Shown: positions 28,409 through 37,526, counted from the stretch's first letter. The stretch is DNA of 64,000 bases from Candidatus Paraluminiphilus aquimaris (GCF_026230195.1 NZ_CP036501.1:2660359-2724358), one strand, 5' to 3'. Numbers and translations are program-made. The notes: generated from the sequence alone by a model not told the origin.

Positions 28409-29401
28409 ATGTCGATCATTCAAGCTGAACACATCATGGAGACCCACCCGGAGCACGCCAGGGCTCCTCATGATTCGAAGTATGCCAACGGCAGTGCCTT
28501 TATTCAGGATCACTACTGCAGCGTGGATGAAGCGGGTATCCCCATCACCGATATGGGGTTCCTTCATGCCGATGCGGCCTACGATGTCGTGAGTGTCTCC
28601 AGGGGCCATTTTTTTCGTCTGGACGATCACATTGAGCGCTTTGAGCTGTCCTGTGAAAAATTTGTCTTAACTAACCCTTATTCAAGGGCAGAAACGGCAG
28701 AAATTCTCACCAACATGGTAAAGCTAGTTGGCGTCAAGGACGCTTATGTCTGGTGGTGTGTCACGCGCGGTACCAATTCAAACGGTGACCGCTCTGATCT
28801 CGCTGGTTTCCAGAACAAGTTCTATGGATTTGTTATTCCCTATATGTATATCGCACATGATGCGGAACGTAGCCGAGGATTCGACGTCATTGTCAGTAAG
28901 GAATTTATCCGAATTCCGGCCCGCTCGGTGGACCCTACCGCCAAGAACCTCCACTGGATGGATATGAAGCTTTCACTGGGCGAGGCACTACTTAGTGAAA
29001 AAGACTGGTCCGTTCTGACCGACGAGGAGGGCAATCTCGCCGAGGCCCCGGGTGCCAATATCTTCTTTATCAAAAACGGCGAGGTCTATACCCCCGACAG
29101 TGGCTGCCTTGAAGGGATCACCCGCAAAACCACCTTGGAGCTGTGCGCTGAACTGGGCCTTCCGACCCATGTGGAGAAGGTGACCGCAGACCAGCTGCGC
29201 GATGCAGATGAGGCCTTCATAACTTCAACTGCTGGCGGAATTATGCCGATCAACAGCGTGGACGACATCGTGTTCGGCGGCACCGGGGGCCCAGGCCCCC
29301 TCACTGCCACCCTACACAATTTGTACTGGGAGAAGCGTTGGGATGGTTGGCTGGCGACGCCGGTTGATTACGACACTCCAGTTAACACCGAATCAAAGTG
29401 A
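28409..29401 (+). CDS. Fold-type IV PLP aminotransferase, (R)-amine transaminase-like
   Basis: A 330-residue class IV aminotransferase. The GFLHADAAYDVVSV...GHFFRLDDH block, the Schiff-base Lys179 in DPTAKNLHW, Glu212 in AEAPGANIF and TAGGIMP at 274-280 are all present. From memory these blocks resemble the fungal and bacterial (R)-selective omega-transaminases more than IlvE or D-amino-acid aminotransferase. However, the substrate-pocket strand reads AYVWWCVTRG where the Aspergillus enzyme has Phe-Val-Glu, so specificity may differ. ATG 28409 follows AAGGA; an earlier ATG at 28334 runs into the divergent promoter. It is the only enzyme in the island. Confidence 0.8.
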   Translation: MSIIQAEHIMETHPEHARAPHDSKYANGSAFIQDHYCSVDEAGIPITDMGFLHADAAYDVVSVSRGHFFRLDDHIERFELSCEKFVLTNPYSRAETAEILTNMVKLVGVKDAYVWWCVTRGTNSNGDRSDLAGFQNKFYGFVIPYMYIAHDAERSRGFDVIVSKEFIRIPARSVDPTAKNLHWMDMKLSLGEALLSEKDWSVLTDEEGNLAEAPGANIFFIKNGEVYTPDSGCLEGITRKTTLELCAELGLPTHVEKVTADQLRDADEAFITSTAGGIMPINSVDDIVFGGTGGPGPLTATLHNLYWEKRWDGWLATPVDYDTPVNTESK

Positions 29402-29807
29402 AGGATTAAGCCTGCAAAGCCATGGAACAAAAGTAGAAATGTCTAACCACAACGGTTCCCGGAAAACTGCAAACGATCAGGGCCAGTAACTTACCCCTGT
29501 TACCACGCCCCAAGCTATTGATCAGCGGCGTCGGATCAAGCGTAATCCCCGCAAGGTCTACATACCAACTAATCAATATTCGTTTTCACGAAAAATTTTC
29601 AACAATTCAGTCAAAGGAGAATACAAATCGCGACTTTTGTTCACATGAACATAAGTCGCACCTGCGCATCAAACTGATTTAAGGCACGAAAATCAGGAAA
29701 CCGGGGAACGAATGGGGAACGATATTTTGAAAGGTATTCTGAGGTTATATCACACTAAACCATTGATATTATTACTAAAATATATCACTCAGGTCACGGA
29801 GAAGTGT
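29402..29807. other. Non-coding right end of the island
   Basis: About 400 bases without a convincing gene. A short open stretch with many Arg codons (29488-29650) has no start or ribosome site and I do not recognise it. The part from about 29,580 looks AT-rich. GGGGAACGA occurs at 29703-29711 and 29714-29722, matching the GGGAAC words at the left end. Confidence 0.5.
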
Positions 29808-29853
29808 ATTCATAATGCTGGGGTCGGTGGTTCAAGTCCACCCGTAGCTACCA
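29808..29853 (+). repeat. attR-like direct repeat (displaced tRNA-Met 3' half)
   Basis: A 46-bp exact copy of 26997-27042, covering the anticodon, variable and T arms and the CCA. There is no 5' half, so it cannot make a tRNA. It is the original chromosomal 3' end displaced by the island. Confidence 0.9.
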
Positions 29854-29864
29854 CGCTCTTCAAG

Positions 29865-29894
29865 AAAACCAGCAGCTTTGTCTGCTGGTTTTTT
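29865..29894 (+). terminator. Original tRNA-Met terminator
   Basis: AACCAGCAG and CTGCTGGTT form a 9-bp stem with a 6-base loop, followed by TTTT. It lies 11 bp after the displaced tRNA end, at the spacing expected for the pre-insertion tRNA gene's terminator. Confidence 0.75.
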
Positions 29895-29959
29895 CATTTC
29901 CACGAAGCGGAAAATCGAGAGATGGCCGATAATCAACTCAGCCAACAGCGACCCTAGTC

Positions 29960-30913
29960 CTAATTAAAAGCCTTGAAGATCTCGGCGTACATTGCCGTAT
30001 CGAACGGCACTCTCGCACTGAGCACATGCAGCGTTGCAAAATGAATAAACGGGTTAGCAGTAACCACGGTGAATGTGGCCTTGCCCATACCAACGAGCAC
30101 TTGTGTCATAACGATATAGCTCACACTTAGAATCGTCATGTTCAAGCTGCTGTAATCAACACCCGGATCAAACAGGCTAAAGACAGCATAAAATAACCCT
30201 GCCATCGCAATGACTGAGAGTTTACTGTCACAGATCAGCATCAATCTTGGTATGAGCACGACGTGCATCAAGATAACAACCGGCAAGCCAGCACCGAATG
30301 TGTTAACAAGGATGCTCAGCGGTACACCCACCACATATTGCTCGGTGGTTAATGAGAAAAAATCGACGCCCCCAATAATGGGCCCAAAGAAATCGAGCGC
30401 CCAAAATGCAAACAAAATCCAAATGTTTCTTCGCCACTGGAGGGCTCGCACAAATTCAGACAGATCAAGGCCCGACCTGCAAAGCCAAACCAAAGGAATA
30501 ACGACATACACCACGCTATTGACCAACGTCCATAGCAGCACGTTTTGCAGATCAAAACGTCCCGCCTCATAAACATGAGGTCCGGGAAAATGAAGCCCCA
30601 CTTCGAAATACAGGCCAAGAATCCACTGCGTTAGTAACAAATAAGCGAATGCCAATACCACCTCTTGGCCTGCTCGGTCTCGATCTACCCTATAAAGCGA
30701 CTCCCAGTCGAATGCATCTCTGTTACGCGTCAAAAAGAGAAGGAGGAATACGCACAACGCTAAAACAGGAAAGTAGGCCAAAAAGAGACTTGAAAGTGCG
30801 TCAATAGCAATATGCGGTACCGTGGGTGAACTCACTTGTGTAGCAAAGAACACACACGCCGAGACAAACCACGCGAGACCCACAAGTCGCGCGCCGTTAA
30901 GGGGCTTTACCAT
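29960..30913 (-). CDS. Polytopic membrane protein of unknown function
   Basis: A 317-residue protein with about eight predicted transmembrane helices and no signal peptide. I do not recognise the family with confidence. The later helices (VILMHVVLIPRL, then LFYAVFSLFDP and NPFIHFATLHV) are loosely reminiscent of CPBP intramembrane proteases, but the EExxxR motif is missing, so I assign no activity. It follows the displaced tRNA terminator on the opposite strand. arfB lies upstream on the same strand, 75 bp away. Confidence 0.7.
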   Translation of the reverse strand: MVKPLNGARLVGLAWFVSACVFFATQVSSPTVPHIAIDALSSLFLAYFPVLALCVFLLLFLTRNRDAFDWESLYRVDRDRAGQEVVLAFAYLLLTQWILGLYFEVGLHFPGPHVYEAGRFDLQNVLLWTLVNSVVYVVIPLVWLCRSGLDLSEFVRALQWRRNIWILFAFWALDFFGPIIGGVDFFSLTTEQYVVGVPLSILVNTFGAGLPVVILMHVVLIPRLMLICDSKLSVIAMAGLFYAVFSLFDPGVDYSSLNMTILSVSYIVMTQVLVGMGKATFTVVTANPFIHFATLHVLSARVPFDTAMYAEIFKAFN

Positions 30914-30988
30914 ATAGCCTCCAGTGGTTTGGTCTTGGGCAATAACCCCTTTAGCAGACGGTGTATGTCAAAAAACATTATCAGTCGC

Positions 30989-31396
30989 TCAATAATCATG
31001 AACTTTCCCGCGGGCCTTTTTCAAAGATCCTTGTCTCTTTTTACTATCGAGTCGCTTACGCACCGATGACCTTGAGGGGCGAGTTTTCATTCTAGGCGCT
31101 TCCACATGTTGAGATTCTCTAAGCATCTCGTCGAGTCGCGCTAGGCTTTCTAGTCTATTTTTTTCCTGACTCCTGAACTTTTGAGCCTTGATAACGATGA
31201 CGCCATCGCTACTGATTCTTGCATCGCGCATAGCGAGAATTTTGGACTTAACAGCTGCCGGCAATGTCGAAGACATAACGTCGAATCTCAAATGAATAGC
31301 TGAGGAGACCTTGTTGACGTTCTGCCCACCGGGACCACTGGCTCGGATCGCAGAAAACTCGATCTGACTCTCGGGAATATCGGATACACGAATCAT
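30989..31396 (-). CDS. arfB: Alternative ribosome-rescue factor ArfB (YaeJ)
   Basis: A 135-residue peptidyl-tRNA hydrolase that frees stalled ribosomes. The catalytic loop is ASGPGGQNVNKVSSAIHLRF (GGQ), followed by SSDGVIVIKAQKFRSQEKNR and a very basic C-terminal tail (SRSSVRKRLDSKKRQGSLKKARGK region), which enters the empty mRNA channel. Domain 1 and codon-recognition regions of true release factors are absent. ATG 31396 gives the usual MIRVSDIPESQIEFSAIR start; an ATG 12 bp upstream adds four residues. Confidence 0.93.
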   Translation of the reverse strand: MIRVSDIPESQIEFSAIRASGPGGQNVNKVSSAIHLRFDVMSSTLPAAVKSKILAMRDARISSDGVIVIKAQKFRSQEKNRLESLARLDEMLRESQHVEAPRMKTRPSRSSVRKRLDSKKRQGSLKKARGKVHDY

Positions 31397-31734
31397 AGGG
31401 CGCACCAAAGAATGCTTATCTTACTTATCGTGTGCTTGACGCCGTCGCCTTGGCACCTGCCGTCAGTGACGTAGTCCACGAGACCTATTGAAAGCACGAT
31501 TAAAAGTACCATTAAGTACCATTAAACGCAGTGCTATTTGTGCCGCGAAAGATCACGACTTGCATCAGTGAGCATCCTTGAGCTTGGCGAAAACCTGACG
31601 CTAAGTTGGCTATCGGTGGGCGGGGTGCATGATGCGGGTGACGGCCAACCCAGTCCACACAGAACGCAGGTAGTCCCTAGCGAGTGACTGACATTTTTTT
31701 ACGCTCTGATAATCGCGCCCAAACGATCTTTTCA
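31397..31734. other. Intergenic region with a tandem 10-bp repeat
   Basis: No gene is supported. AAGTACCATT is repeated back to back at 31504-31513 and 31514-31523. A weak T-run near 31692 could be an ending for the leftward-facing neighbours. arfB transcription would begin in its left part. Confidence 0.4.
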
Positions 31735-32667
31735 TCACCTGTAATATTGCTCGAAACAGTAAAGCGCCATCATGAGATCGAGGTGTGCACCTCCTCCGTT
31801 TTTAAAAACCGTTGTCTCACAGCGATGTTTCTCCCCCTCCCCTTCAACGAGATCGTAAAGGTCACCTTTGACGTCTTTTGTCGATATCACCCCCTGAGAA
31901 ATGGGAATACATAACTCCCCAATATGCTCAAGCACCGTTTCTCGCGAGTCCACGAACAACGACGCACGCGCAATAAGCTCGTCATCACCCTCGCGCATCT
32001 CAGGCCCGTGCGCGCCAATAAGATCGACGTGGGCGCCATCCTTTACCCAGTTACCACTGATTACCGGCGACCTCGAGCCAACAGCACTGGTGACAATATC
32101 GACCCCTCGAACCGCGGTCTCTGGACTGTCACACACTGTAACTTCAAACGTCATAGCGTCTGCAATCGCCTGAGCGCGTACTCTTGTTCTTCCCCAAATG
32201 CGGATATCGGTCAACTGTGGATAAAGCGAGGTGTAACCCTCAAGTAATCCTCTCGCAATCGGCCCTGTTCCGATAACGGCCATCGACGAGGGCTTAGGCA
32301 TAGCTAAATAGCTCGCACCCAACAGCGAATCTGCCACCGTTTTCCAAAGTGTCAGTACAGCACCTTCTACCAAACCAACAGGATGACCTCGCTCCTTATC
32401 AAAAAGAGTAAAAAGCCCCTGCACGCTTGGTGCCGGTGGTGAAAGGGCCCGATTATCGGGACGAATCGTCACTGATTTGGTGCCAGCACCCAACCCCGGG
32501 ATGGCGGCTGAGCGAGTTAGTAATTCACCATCAGACATGGGTATCAGCATGTCGCTAATGGTCGCTCTGGGGAATGTATGCCCCTTTCGAAGCGCTTCAA
32601 CAGCGTCAGCCCAGTTCAACTTATGAGATAACTCCGGGCCTAGAATCACGAGATCATTAGCGTTCAT
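31735..32667 (-). CDS. Ornithine cyclodeaminase-family reductase, likely pyrroline-2-carboxylate reductase
   Basis: A 310-residue member of the OCD/mu-crystallin family with the NAD(P) loop VIGTGPIARG and the GTKSVTI lysine segment. Family members include ornithine cyclodeaminase, alanine dehydrogenase and delta-1-pyrroline-2-carboxylate reductase (LhpI). The gene lies 26 bp downstream of a proline-racemase-family enzyme of hydroxyproline-dehydratase type, whose product would be pyrroline-2-carboxylate, so reduction to L-proline is the best guess. I use ATG 32667 (MNANDLVIL); the frame runs 120 bp further into the neighbour, which is a non-conserved extension. Confidence 0.8.
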   Translation of the reverse strand: MNANDLVILGPELSHKLNWADAVEALRKGHTFPRATISDMLIPMSDGELLTRSAAIPGLGAGTKSVTIRPDNRALSPPAPSVQGLFTLFDKERGHPVGLVEGAVLTLWKTVADSLLGASYLAMPKPSSMAVIGTGPIARGLLEGYTSLYPQLTDIRIWGRTRVRAQAIADAMTFEVTVCDSPETAVRGVDIVTSAVGSRSPVISGNWVKDGAHVDLIGAHGPEMREGDDELIARASLFVDSRETVLEHIGELCIPISQGVISTKDVKGDLYDLVEGEGEKHRCETTVFKNGGGAHLDLMMALYCFEQYYR

Positions 32668-32693
32668 ATCACTCAAATCGTTTATTAACTCCC

Positions 32694-33713
32694 CTATTCT
32701 GCGCCGGGCCAGGTGTCGGCGACCCGATAACCTTGTGGCCACGGATCGTCTGGCGCTAGAAGAAGCTCCGATCTGCCGTAAATCCAAGCGCGACCGGTCA
32801 AAGAGGGAACAATAGCGTCGAGCTCGCCTATCTCAGTCAACGCTTCAATGCGACCTGAGAACTCTGAGTCGATAATCGAACGTGCGGTCAGCGTCGTTCC
32901 AATACCCGCCTCTCCACGCGCCTGCAGCAACGCTAGATGGGCCGACACCCCTGTGCCGGTTGGCGAGCGATCGATCTTCCCCGGCCGAATCGCAACCGCG
33001 TGCCGTGTCACGCCTGAGATAACGGGCGTGCGAAACAAACAAAAAGAAATGTGTTGCCAGTCCGGGTTTGTCGGGTGGTAAAAGCCCAGCTGTTCTGTCA
33101 CCGCATCGGAGATTTTTACCCCAAGATTAGCGAGATCCTGGGCCTCATCAGGCGAGAGGCGAAAGCCCAATGAAGGTGCATCTACCACGGCAAAGCTGTC
33201 GCCACCGTAGGCCGTATCAACTGCGATGCTGCCAATGCCTGCAACCTCGACGACGGCATCGAGATGACCTGCAAAACTCGGGTGATTGGTGACGGTGACC
33301 GACTCAACCCGACCTGATCGGCACTCAGCGGTCACCAGGGCAAGCCCGCCTGGCGCCTCCAAGACGAGTTTATTGCTGCCCTCCTGCATAGGAATTTGCC
33401 CTGTCTCTAGGAGCACCGTCGCCACACACATTGAGTTGGACCCCGACATCGGCGGTGTGTCAGCAGGTTCCATAATGATAAAGCCCGCATCAGCGTCAGG
33501 GTGTTTTGGCGGCACCAGCAAATTCACGTGCTTGTGTACGCCCCCACGCGGCTCGTTGAGTACGAAATTACGTAAGGTCCCATCGCGCGCTATCCAGCGC
33601 GATTGCTCCCAGAGTGTTTCTCCGGGGGGCGGCGCAACACCCTTCACAATGACATCCCCCACCTCACCGCAGGCGTGACATTGAACGATATGAATAGGGT
33701 CAGTCTGGTGCAT
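32694..33713 (-). CDS. Proline racemase-family enzyme, probable trans-3-hydroxyproline dehydratase
   Basis: A 339-residue protein of the proline racemase superfamily. Family enzymes use two facing residues: Cys/Cys in racemases and 4-hydroxyproline epimerases, Cys/Thr in trans-3-hydroxy-L-proline dehydratases. Here the first motif is [10 protein letters not shown], with Ser90 at the catalytic position, and the second is [11 protein letters not shown], with Thr252. The Thr points to dehydratase activity; the Ser is unusual. The downstream OCD-family reductase would convert the product to proline. Neighbouring Xaa-Pro peptidases and a peptide transporter fit use of (hydroxy)proline-rich peptides. 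ATG 33713 precedes the conserved [10 protein letters not shown]. Confidence 0.8.
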   Translation of the reverse strand: MHQTDPIHIVQCHACGEVGDVIVKGVAPPPGETLWEQSRWIARDGTLRNFVLNEPRGGVHKHVNLLVPPKHPDADAGFIIMEPADTPPMSGSNSMCVATVLLETGQIPMQEGSNKLVLEAPGGLALVTAECRSGRVESVTVTNHPSFAGHLDAVVEVAGIGSIAVDTAYGGDSFAVVDAPSLGFRLSPDEAQDLANLGVKISDAVTEQLGFYHPTNPDWQHISFCLFRTPVISGVTRHAVAIRPGKIDRSPTGTGVSAHLALLQARGEAGIGTTLTARSIIDSEFSGRIEALTEIGELDAIVPSLTGRAWIYGRSELLLAPDDPWPQGYRVADTWPGAE

Positions 33714-33786
33714 TAAATGACTCCGAGCGACCCGCTTCCAAGGAGACCAGACCACAACAATGATAAACGTGCATCATTGACCTCGC

Positions 33787-35595
33787 TCACTCATCCGACA
33801 AAGGCTCCGTTGCCGCCTCAAGCCAGGCAATCAATTCTTCGTCGCCCAAAACAGGACCTACTTTCTCGCGAACCCTTTGGTGGTATTCATCCACCCAACC
33901 GCGCTCAACTGGGGTCAGCATGCCCGCATCGATCAATAGACGGTTGAAAGGAACAAACGCCATGCTCTCCAACCCCAGCCAACCCTCAGCGTGCGATACC
34001 ACCTCGCACAGATTTTCGTGCCGAATACCAAACTCATCAGCTCGGTAAAAGCCTGGCTCGACCGTAAGCGTCATGCCCGCCTGAAGTCCCACTGCTGTTC
34101 CCGCCTTTTGCATACGCTGGGGAAATTCGTGGACGCTCAGGTAGTGCCCCACGCCGTGCCCGGTACCGTGATCATAATCCAACTGTGCCTGCCACATAGG
34201 GAGCCTGGCGGCGCTGTCCAGCGCATGCCCCAAAGTACCCACTGGGAAGACTTGTTGAGCCACCGCAATGTGCGCTTTCAACACACTGGTCGCTAAACGC
34301 CGACGCTCTGACGTCGGTTTCTGAAAGCACCAAGTGCGGGTCGTATCCGTTGTACCACCGCGACTGAACTGACCACCTGAATCGAGTAAAAATAGCGTTG
34401 AGGGCTTTAGGGTTGCACCGCCATCGGCAGGCGCCGAATAGTGCGCAAGCGACGCATTCCCATCAGCCGCGGAAATCGTTCTAAAACTAGGCGCTGTATA
34501 GTCTTCAACGTCCGTACGAAATTGATGAATGCGCTTCTCTACCCCGAGTTCGGTAACCGATTCGTGGTGAACCGCTGACTCCAACCAATGAAGCAACCGC
34601 ACCCAGACCGCGCTGTCAGATAAGCAAGCACTTCGTAATGCATTGAGTTCGGTCTCGTTTTTACGTGCCTTCAAATCGGTAATCGGGCTACGCAGCATAA
34701 GTGCCTCACCGCCTGCAGCTTCCGCCATTTGACGTCCGCACTGTGGCCCTTGTGTTGCATCAACCCAGAGGCGGTCTGCGGGCTGAATTGTGCGCTCCAG
34801 CGTTTTCAAAAATTCATTGCGTGCATGGCAGCGAACGGCGGTATCTGAACTCGCAAGTCTCTCGCTGTCGGTGTCTGTCACATCCCCAAATAAATGAATT
34901 TCGCCCTCTAATCCGATAAGCAAGCGTGCTCGCACGACCGGGCAATACGGTAGGTCTTGCCCACGAATATTTAGCAGCCAGTTGACGTTGTCGGGCTGTG
35001 TCTCAACGAGCCACGCCACGTCGGATACGCGCATTTGATCGCGAACCCGCGCCAGCTTCTCCGCGACTGATTCACCGGCCCACTCAGCAGACAGCTGTCT
35101 AACGGCCGACGAAGGCGTATCGGGTCGATCTGACCAACACTGGTCAAAGGGGTCTGCGTCGGTTGGCCGCATGACTGCGGCGTTCTGCTCACACACTTTT
35201 CGCAGGCGATCGTATAAGTCGGGCGTCACAACCTCGCTGTCAAAACCCACATGCCACCCCGCCTGTACGTTCTGCGCTAGCCAATGCTCAGGGGGCTCCT
35301 GGTATAAATGCTGAAGCGTCACCCAATCGCCATCGGTCTCGCGCGCGGCCTGCTCAGGGTATCGTCCATCAATAAAGAGCACGACGTCATCATGAGTGAC
35401 TACCGACAGCCCCCAGCTACCGGTAAACCCCGTTGTCCACGCGAGGCGCTCATTCGCAAGCGATACGTATTCAAACTGTTGCTCGTCCCAGCGGGGAATC
35501 ACCAAGACATCGATTTTTGATGTCTCCATCACATCGCGCAGCGCCGATATCCGGCTGGGTTCCCAGCCCGCGGCAATGGTCTTCACATCAGTCAT
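33787..35595 (-). CDS. Xaa-Pro aminopeptidase (aminopeptidase P, M24B)
   Basis: A 602-residue three-domain aminopeptidase P, removing N-terminal residues before proline. The C-terminal pita-bread domain shows the metal ligands: Asp in LLDSGG, Asp in GTTDTTRT, His in GTGHGVGHYL, Glu in TVEPGF and Glu in IRHENL. Two N-terminal creatinase-like domains give the length typical of the eukaryotic-like long form. No signal peptide, so cytoplasmic. It overlaps the upstream POT transporter gene by 8 bp, which suggests that imported peptides are its substrates. Confidence 0.92.
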   Translation of the reverse strand: MTDVKTIAAGWEPSRISALRDVMETSKIDVLVIPRWDEQQFEYVSLANERLAWTTGFTGSWGLSVVTHDDVVLFIDGRYPEQAARETDGDWVTLQHLYQEPPEHWLAQNVQAGWHVGFDSEVVTPDLYDRLRKVCEQNAAVMRPTDADPFDQCWSDRPDTPSSAVRQLSAEWAGESVAEKLARVRDQMRVSDVAWLVETQPDNVNWLLNIRGQDLPYCPVVRARLLIGLEGEIHLFGDVTDTDSERLASSDTAVRCHARNEFLKTLERTIQPADRLWVDATQGPQCGRQMAEAAGGEALMLRSPITDLKARKNETELNALRSACLSDSAVWVRLLHWLESAVHHESVTELGVEKRIHQFRTDVEDYTAPSFRTISAADGNASLAHYSAPADGGATLKPSTLFLLDSGGQFSRGGTTDTTRTWCFQKPTSERRRLATSVLKAHIAVAQQVFPVGTLGHALDSAARLPMWQAQLDYDHGTGHGVGHYLSVHEFPQRMQKAGTAVGLQAGMTLTVEPGFYRADEFGIRHENLCEVVSHAEGWLGLESMAFVPFNRLLIDAGMLTPVERGWVDEYHQRVREKVGPVLGDEELIAWLEAATEPLSDE

Positions 35596-37435
35596 AGTGA
35601 GCCTCGCTTAGATTTTTCTCGGCACCCATATACGGAGCTAGATAGCGATTAAATAACGCCAAAGCAAACATAGCGATAACCGCTAAACCCGCAAAGAGAC
35701 CCCACATAACAAACGGTTGATTCGCCTTTACCGCAATTTCGCTATAGGCCCATCCGGACATAATGCCTGCCAGCAGGTAGCCAATTGCAATGGAGACAAA
35801 ATAGTAACCCTGAAAAAGCGCCGCCTGCTCCGGCGAAGATGTTGAGGCTACGTACTCTTGACTCTTAGGTGACGCGAGCATCTCGCCAAAAGCAAAAACG
35901 ATGACGCTTGCGATGGTTAAGACGCCACCGAAAGCCACCATGTGTGACATACCCCCGATCACAAAGGCTGCGCCAATCATACCGGTGCCAAGAATCAGCA
36001 TGCCAAACGGCGCGCGATTCTCCCCCCATCGACTAATGAAGTATTGGAACACTACGATCGACAGAAAATCGAAGGCAATAATGTATTCGGGGCTTATCTG
36101 CCGAAACTTAGTCGCCCACTCGCTAGCGAGCGAATCCACGCTAGCACTTCCCGAACTCAGCGCATTCAGGCCAGAGACTAGCTCTGCTTCGGGCACACGC
36201 ACTTGGTATTGCACGAGTGTTCTGAACGCCTCGACCGGCTCGGGCTGAGTGACCGAGAGTGTCCCCAGCGCCTCTCCCAGCCGCGCTTCGTCAACAGGCG
36301 CAATGAATTGCGCGAAGGCATCGGAAAACGACTGAGCAATCGCGACGGCGTCTGATGTATTCACAAAATCCTGAATGTACAGCGGGAAGGTAAGGAAAAT
36401 TTGGTTATAGACCGCCCAGAACAGGGAGAGCACGAGCAAATAAACAAGAAAGGGGGCGTTACCCACTCTTAATTTTTGACCATACCAGGAGGTTTTTGAG
36501 GCAGCGTCCGGTACAAGTCGGTCCCAAATGACCTGAGCGCCACACCAGAAGAGCAGAAACAAACCATAGTCACGCCAAGCAATCCAACCACCCCCAGCTA
36601 TCATTAGCCCCAAAATTAAGGGAATGAGCATTAGGGCAAAGCGGCCATTGCCCAGCACCTCGATAGCGTCTGCCATTGCGGCAGATGCGGCGCTTTGCCC
36701 AGCGTCATTTTCATCAACGCTGGAAGTGCCATGTGTCGCCTTAGCTGTCTGCTCAAGACTCGCCGTTTGCAATAACGGATCAGCATTAGGCTGATCCTTC
36801 TCTTGGTCCACAGCAGTTTGAACTCGCTCGGGCGAGTCATCCTCGAGAAAGAAGAGCGCGATCAGAAGGTTAATGCCAATCGCAATCGAAGAAAGCCAGA
36901 AGACATGGTCCCAACTTATGGCCCTGACATAACCCGCAATCACAGGTCCCAAGAACCCACCGACGTTGACCATCATGTAGAAAATGCCAAACGCTCGCCC
37001 ACGGTTATCATCGTTTGCACTGCGTACGACCGTGCCCACGACGAGGGGTTTAAAAATAGCGGCCCCTAGGGCCACCAGCATATAGACACAGAAAAAAGGC
37101 CAGAACTCGTGCACCTGACCCAGCAACAAGTAGCTAGGGGTTAAGAGCGCGAAAGCGATCAAAAACATTTTGCGATAGCCGACTCGGTCTCCCATTGCTC
37201 CCGTCATCACGGGCAAGACATACACAAAGAACGGGATAATGCCCTGTAAGATGCCGCGTTCGGTGTCACTAAACCCGAGCCCTCCTGCGCTTGGAGAGGT
37301 ACTCATATAGAGCGAGGAAACCGTGAAGAAGCCATACCAAGCAATGCGCTCGAAAATTTCAAGCGTATTGGCAATATAAAAGGTTCGCGTAAACGTGTTC
37401 GCTGTTTTTTTGTTATTCAAGCCAAGCGTCTCCAA
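35588..37435 (-). CDS. POT/PTR-family proton-dependent peptide transporter
   Basis: A 615-residue MFS transporter of the POT family, importing di- and tripeptides with protons. The ExxER signature appears as EIFERIAWYG in helix 1. Besides 12-14 helices it has two long hydrophilic insertions (about residues 205-265 and 385-450), which make it longer than typical bacterial POT proteins (about 500). The second, acidic insertion may be periplasmic. It is translationally coupled to an Xaa-Pro aminopeptidase and divergent from another M24 peptidase across a palindrome-bearing promoter region. Confidence 0.9.
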   Translation of the reverse strand: METLGLNNKKTANTFTRTFYIANTLEIFERIAWYGFFTVSSLYMSTSPSAGGLGFSDTERGILQGIIPFFVYVLPVMTGAMGDRVGYRKMFLIAFALLTPSYLLLGQVHEFWPFFCVYMLVALGAAIFKPLVVGTVVRSANDDNRGRAFGIFYMMVNVGGFLGPVIAGYVRAISWDHVFWLSSIAIGINLLIALFFLEDDSPERVQTAVDQEKDQPNADPLLQTASLEQTAKATHGTSSVDENDAGQSAASAAMADAIEVLGNGRFALMLIPLILGLMIAGGGWIAWRDYGLFLLFWCGAQVIWDRLVPDAASKTSWYGQKLRVGNAPFLVYLLVLSLFWAVYNQIFLTFPLYIQDFVNTSDAVAIAQSFSDAFAQFIAPVDEARLGEALGTLSVTQPEPVEAFRTLVQYQVRVPEAELVSGLNALSSGSASVDSLASEWATKFRQISPEYIIAFDFLSIVVFQYFISRWGENRAPFGMLILGTGMIGAAFVIGGMSHMVAFGGVLTIASVIVFAFGEMLASPKSQEYVASTSSPEQAALFQGYYFVSIAIGYLLAGIMSGWAYSEIAVKANQPFVMWGLFAGLAVIAMFALALFNRYLAPYMGAEKNLSEAHYD

Positions 37436-37464
37436 CTAAAGTCGAATATAGCATGTGACCTATC

Positions 37465-37484
37465 GAGAAGTTATTGCACTTCTC
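37465..37484. promoter_or_regulatory. Palindrome in the POT/Xaa-Pro peptidase divergent region
   Basis: GAGAAGT and ACTTCTC form perfect 7-bp arms with a TATTGC spacer. ATCGAGAA is also directly repeated (37462 and 37485). It is centred in the 91-bp gap between two divergent starts, so it is a candidate operator for a dimeric regulator controlling both genes. Confidence 0.45.
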
Positions 37485-37526
37485 ATCGAGAAACTCCGAC
37501 AATGACCAAACGAGAACTTATGGACA

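Larger units (their letters stand above)
27043..29853. mobile_element. Integrase-less genomic island in tRNA-Met
   Basis: The 2.8 kb between the duplicated tRNA segments holds only an AraC-type regulator and a divergent aminotransferase. The 5' side is an intact tRNA and the 3' side a truncated copy with its own terminator, the classic footprint of site-specific integration. No integrase, excisionase, replication or transfer gene is visible, nor an obvious recombinase remnant. GGGAAC-type short repeats near both ends (27088-27126 and 29703-29722) may be integrase arm-binding sites. It best fits a cis-mobilizable element or a deletion derivative of a larger island. Confidence 0.75.

Noticed and set aside
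29488..29650. Short Arg-rich open frame at the island end
   Set aside because: No start codon, no ribosome site and no recognised family; possibly a remnant but unsupported.
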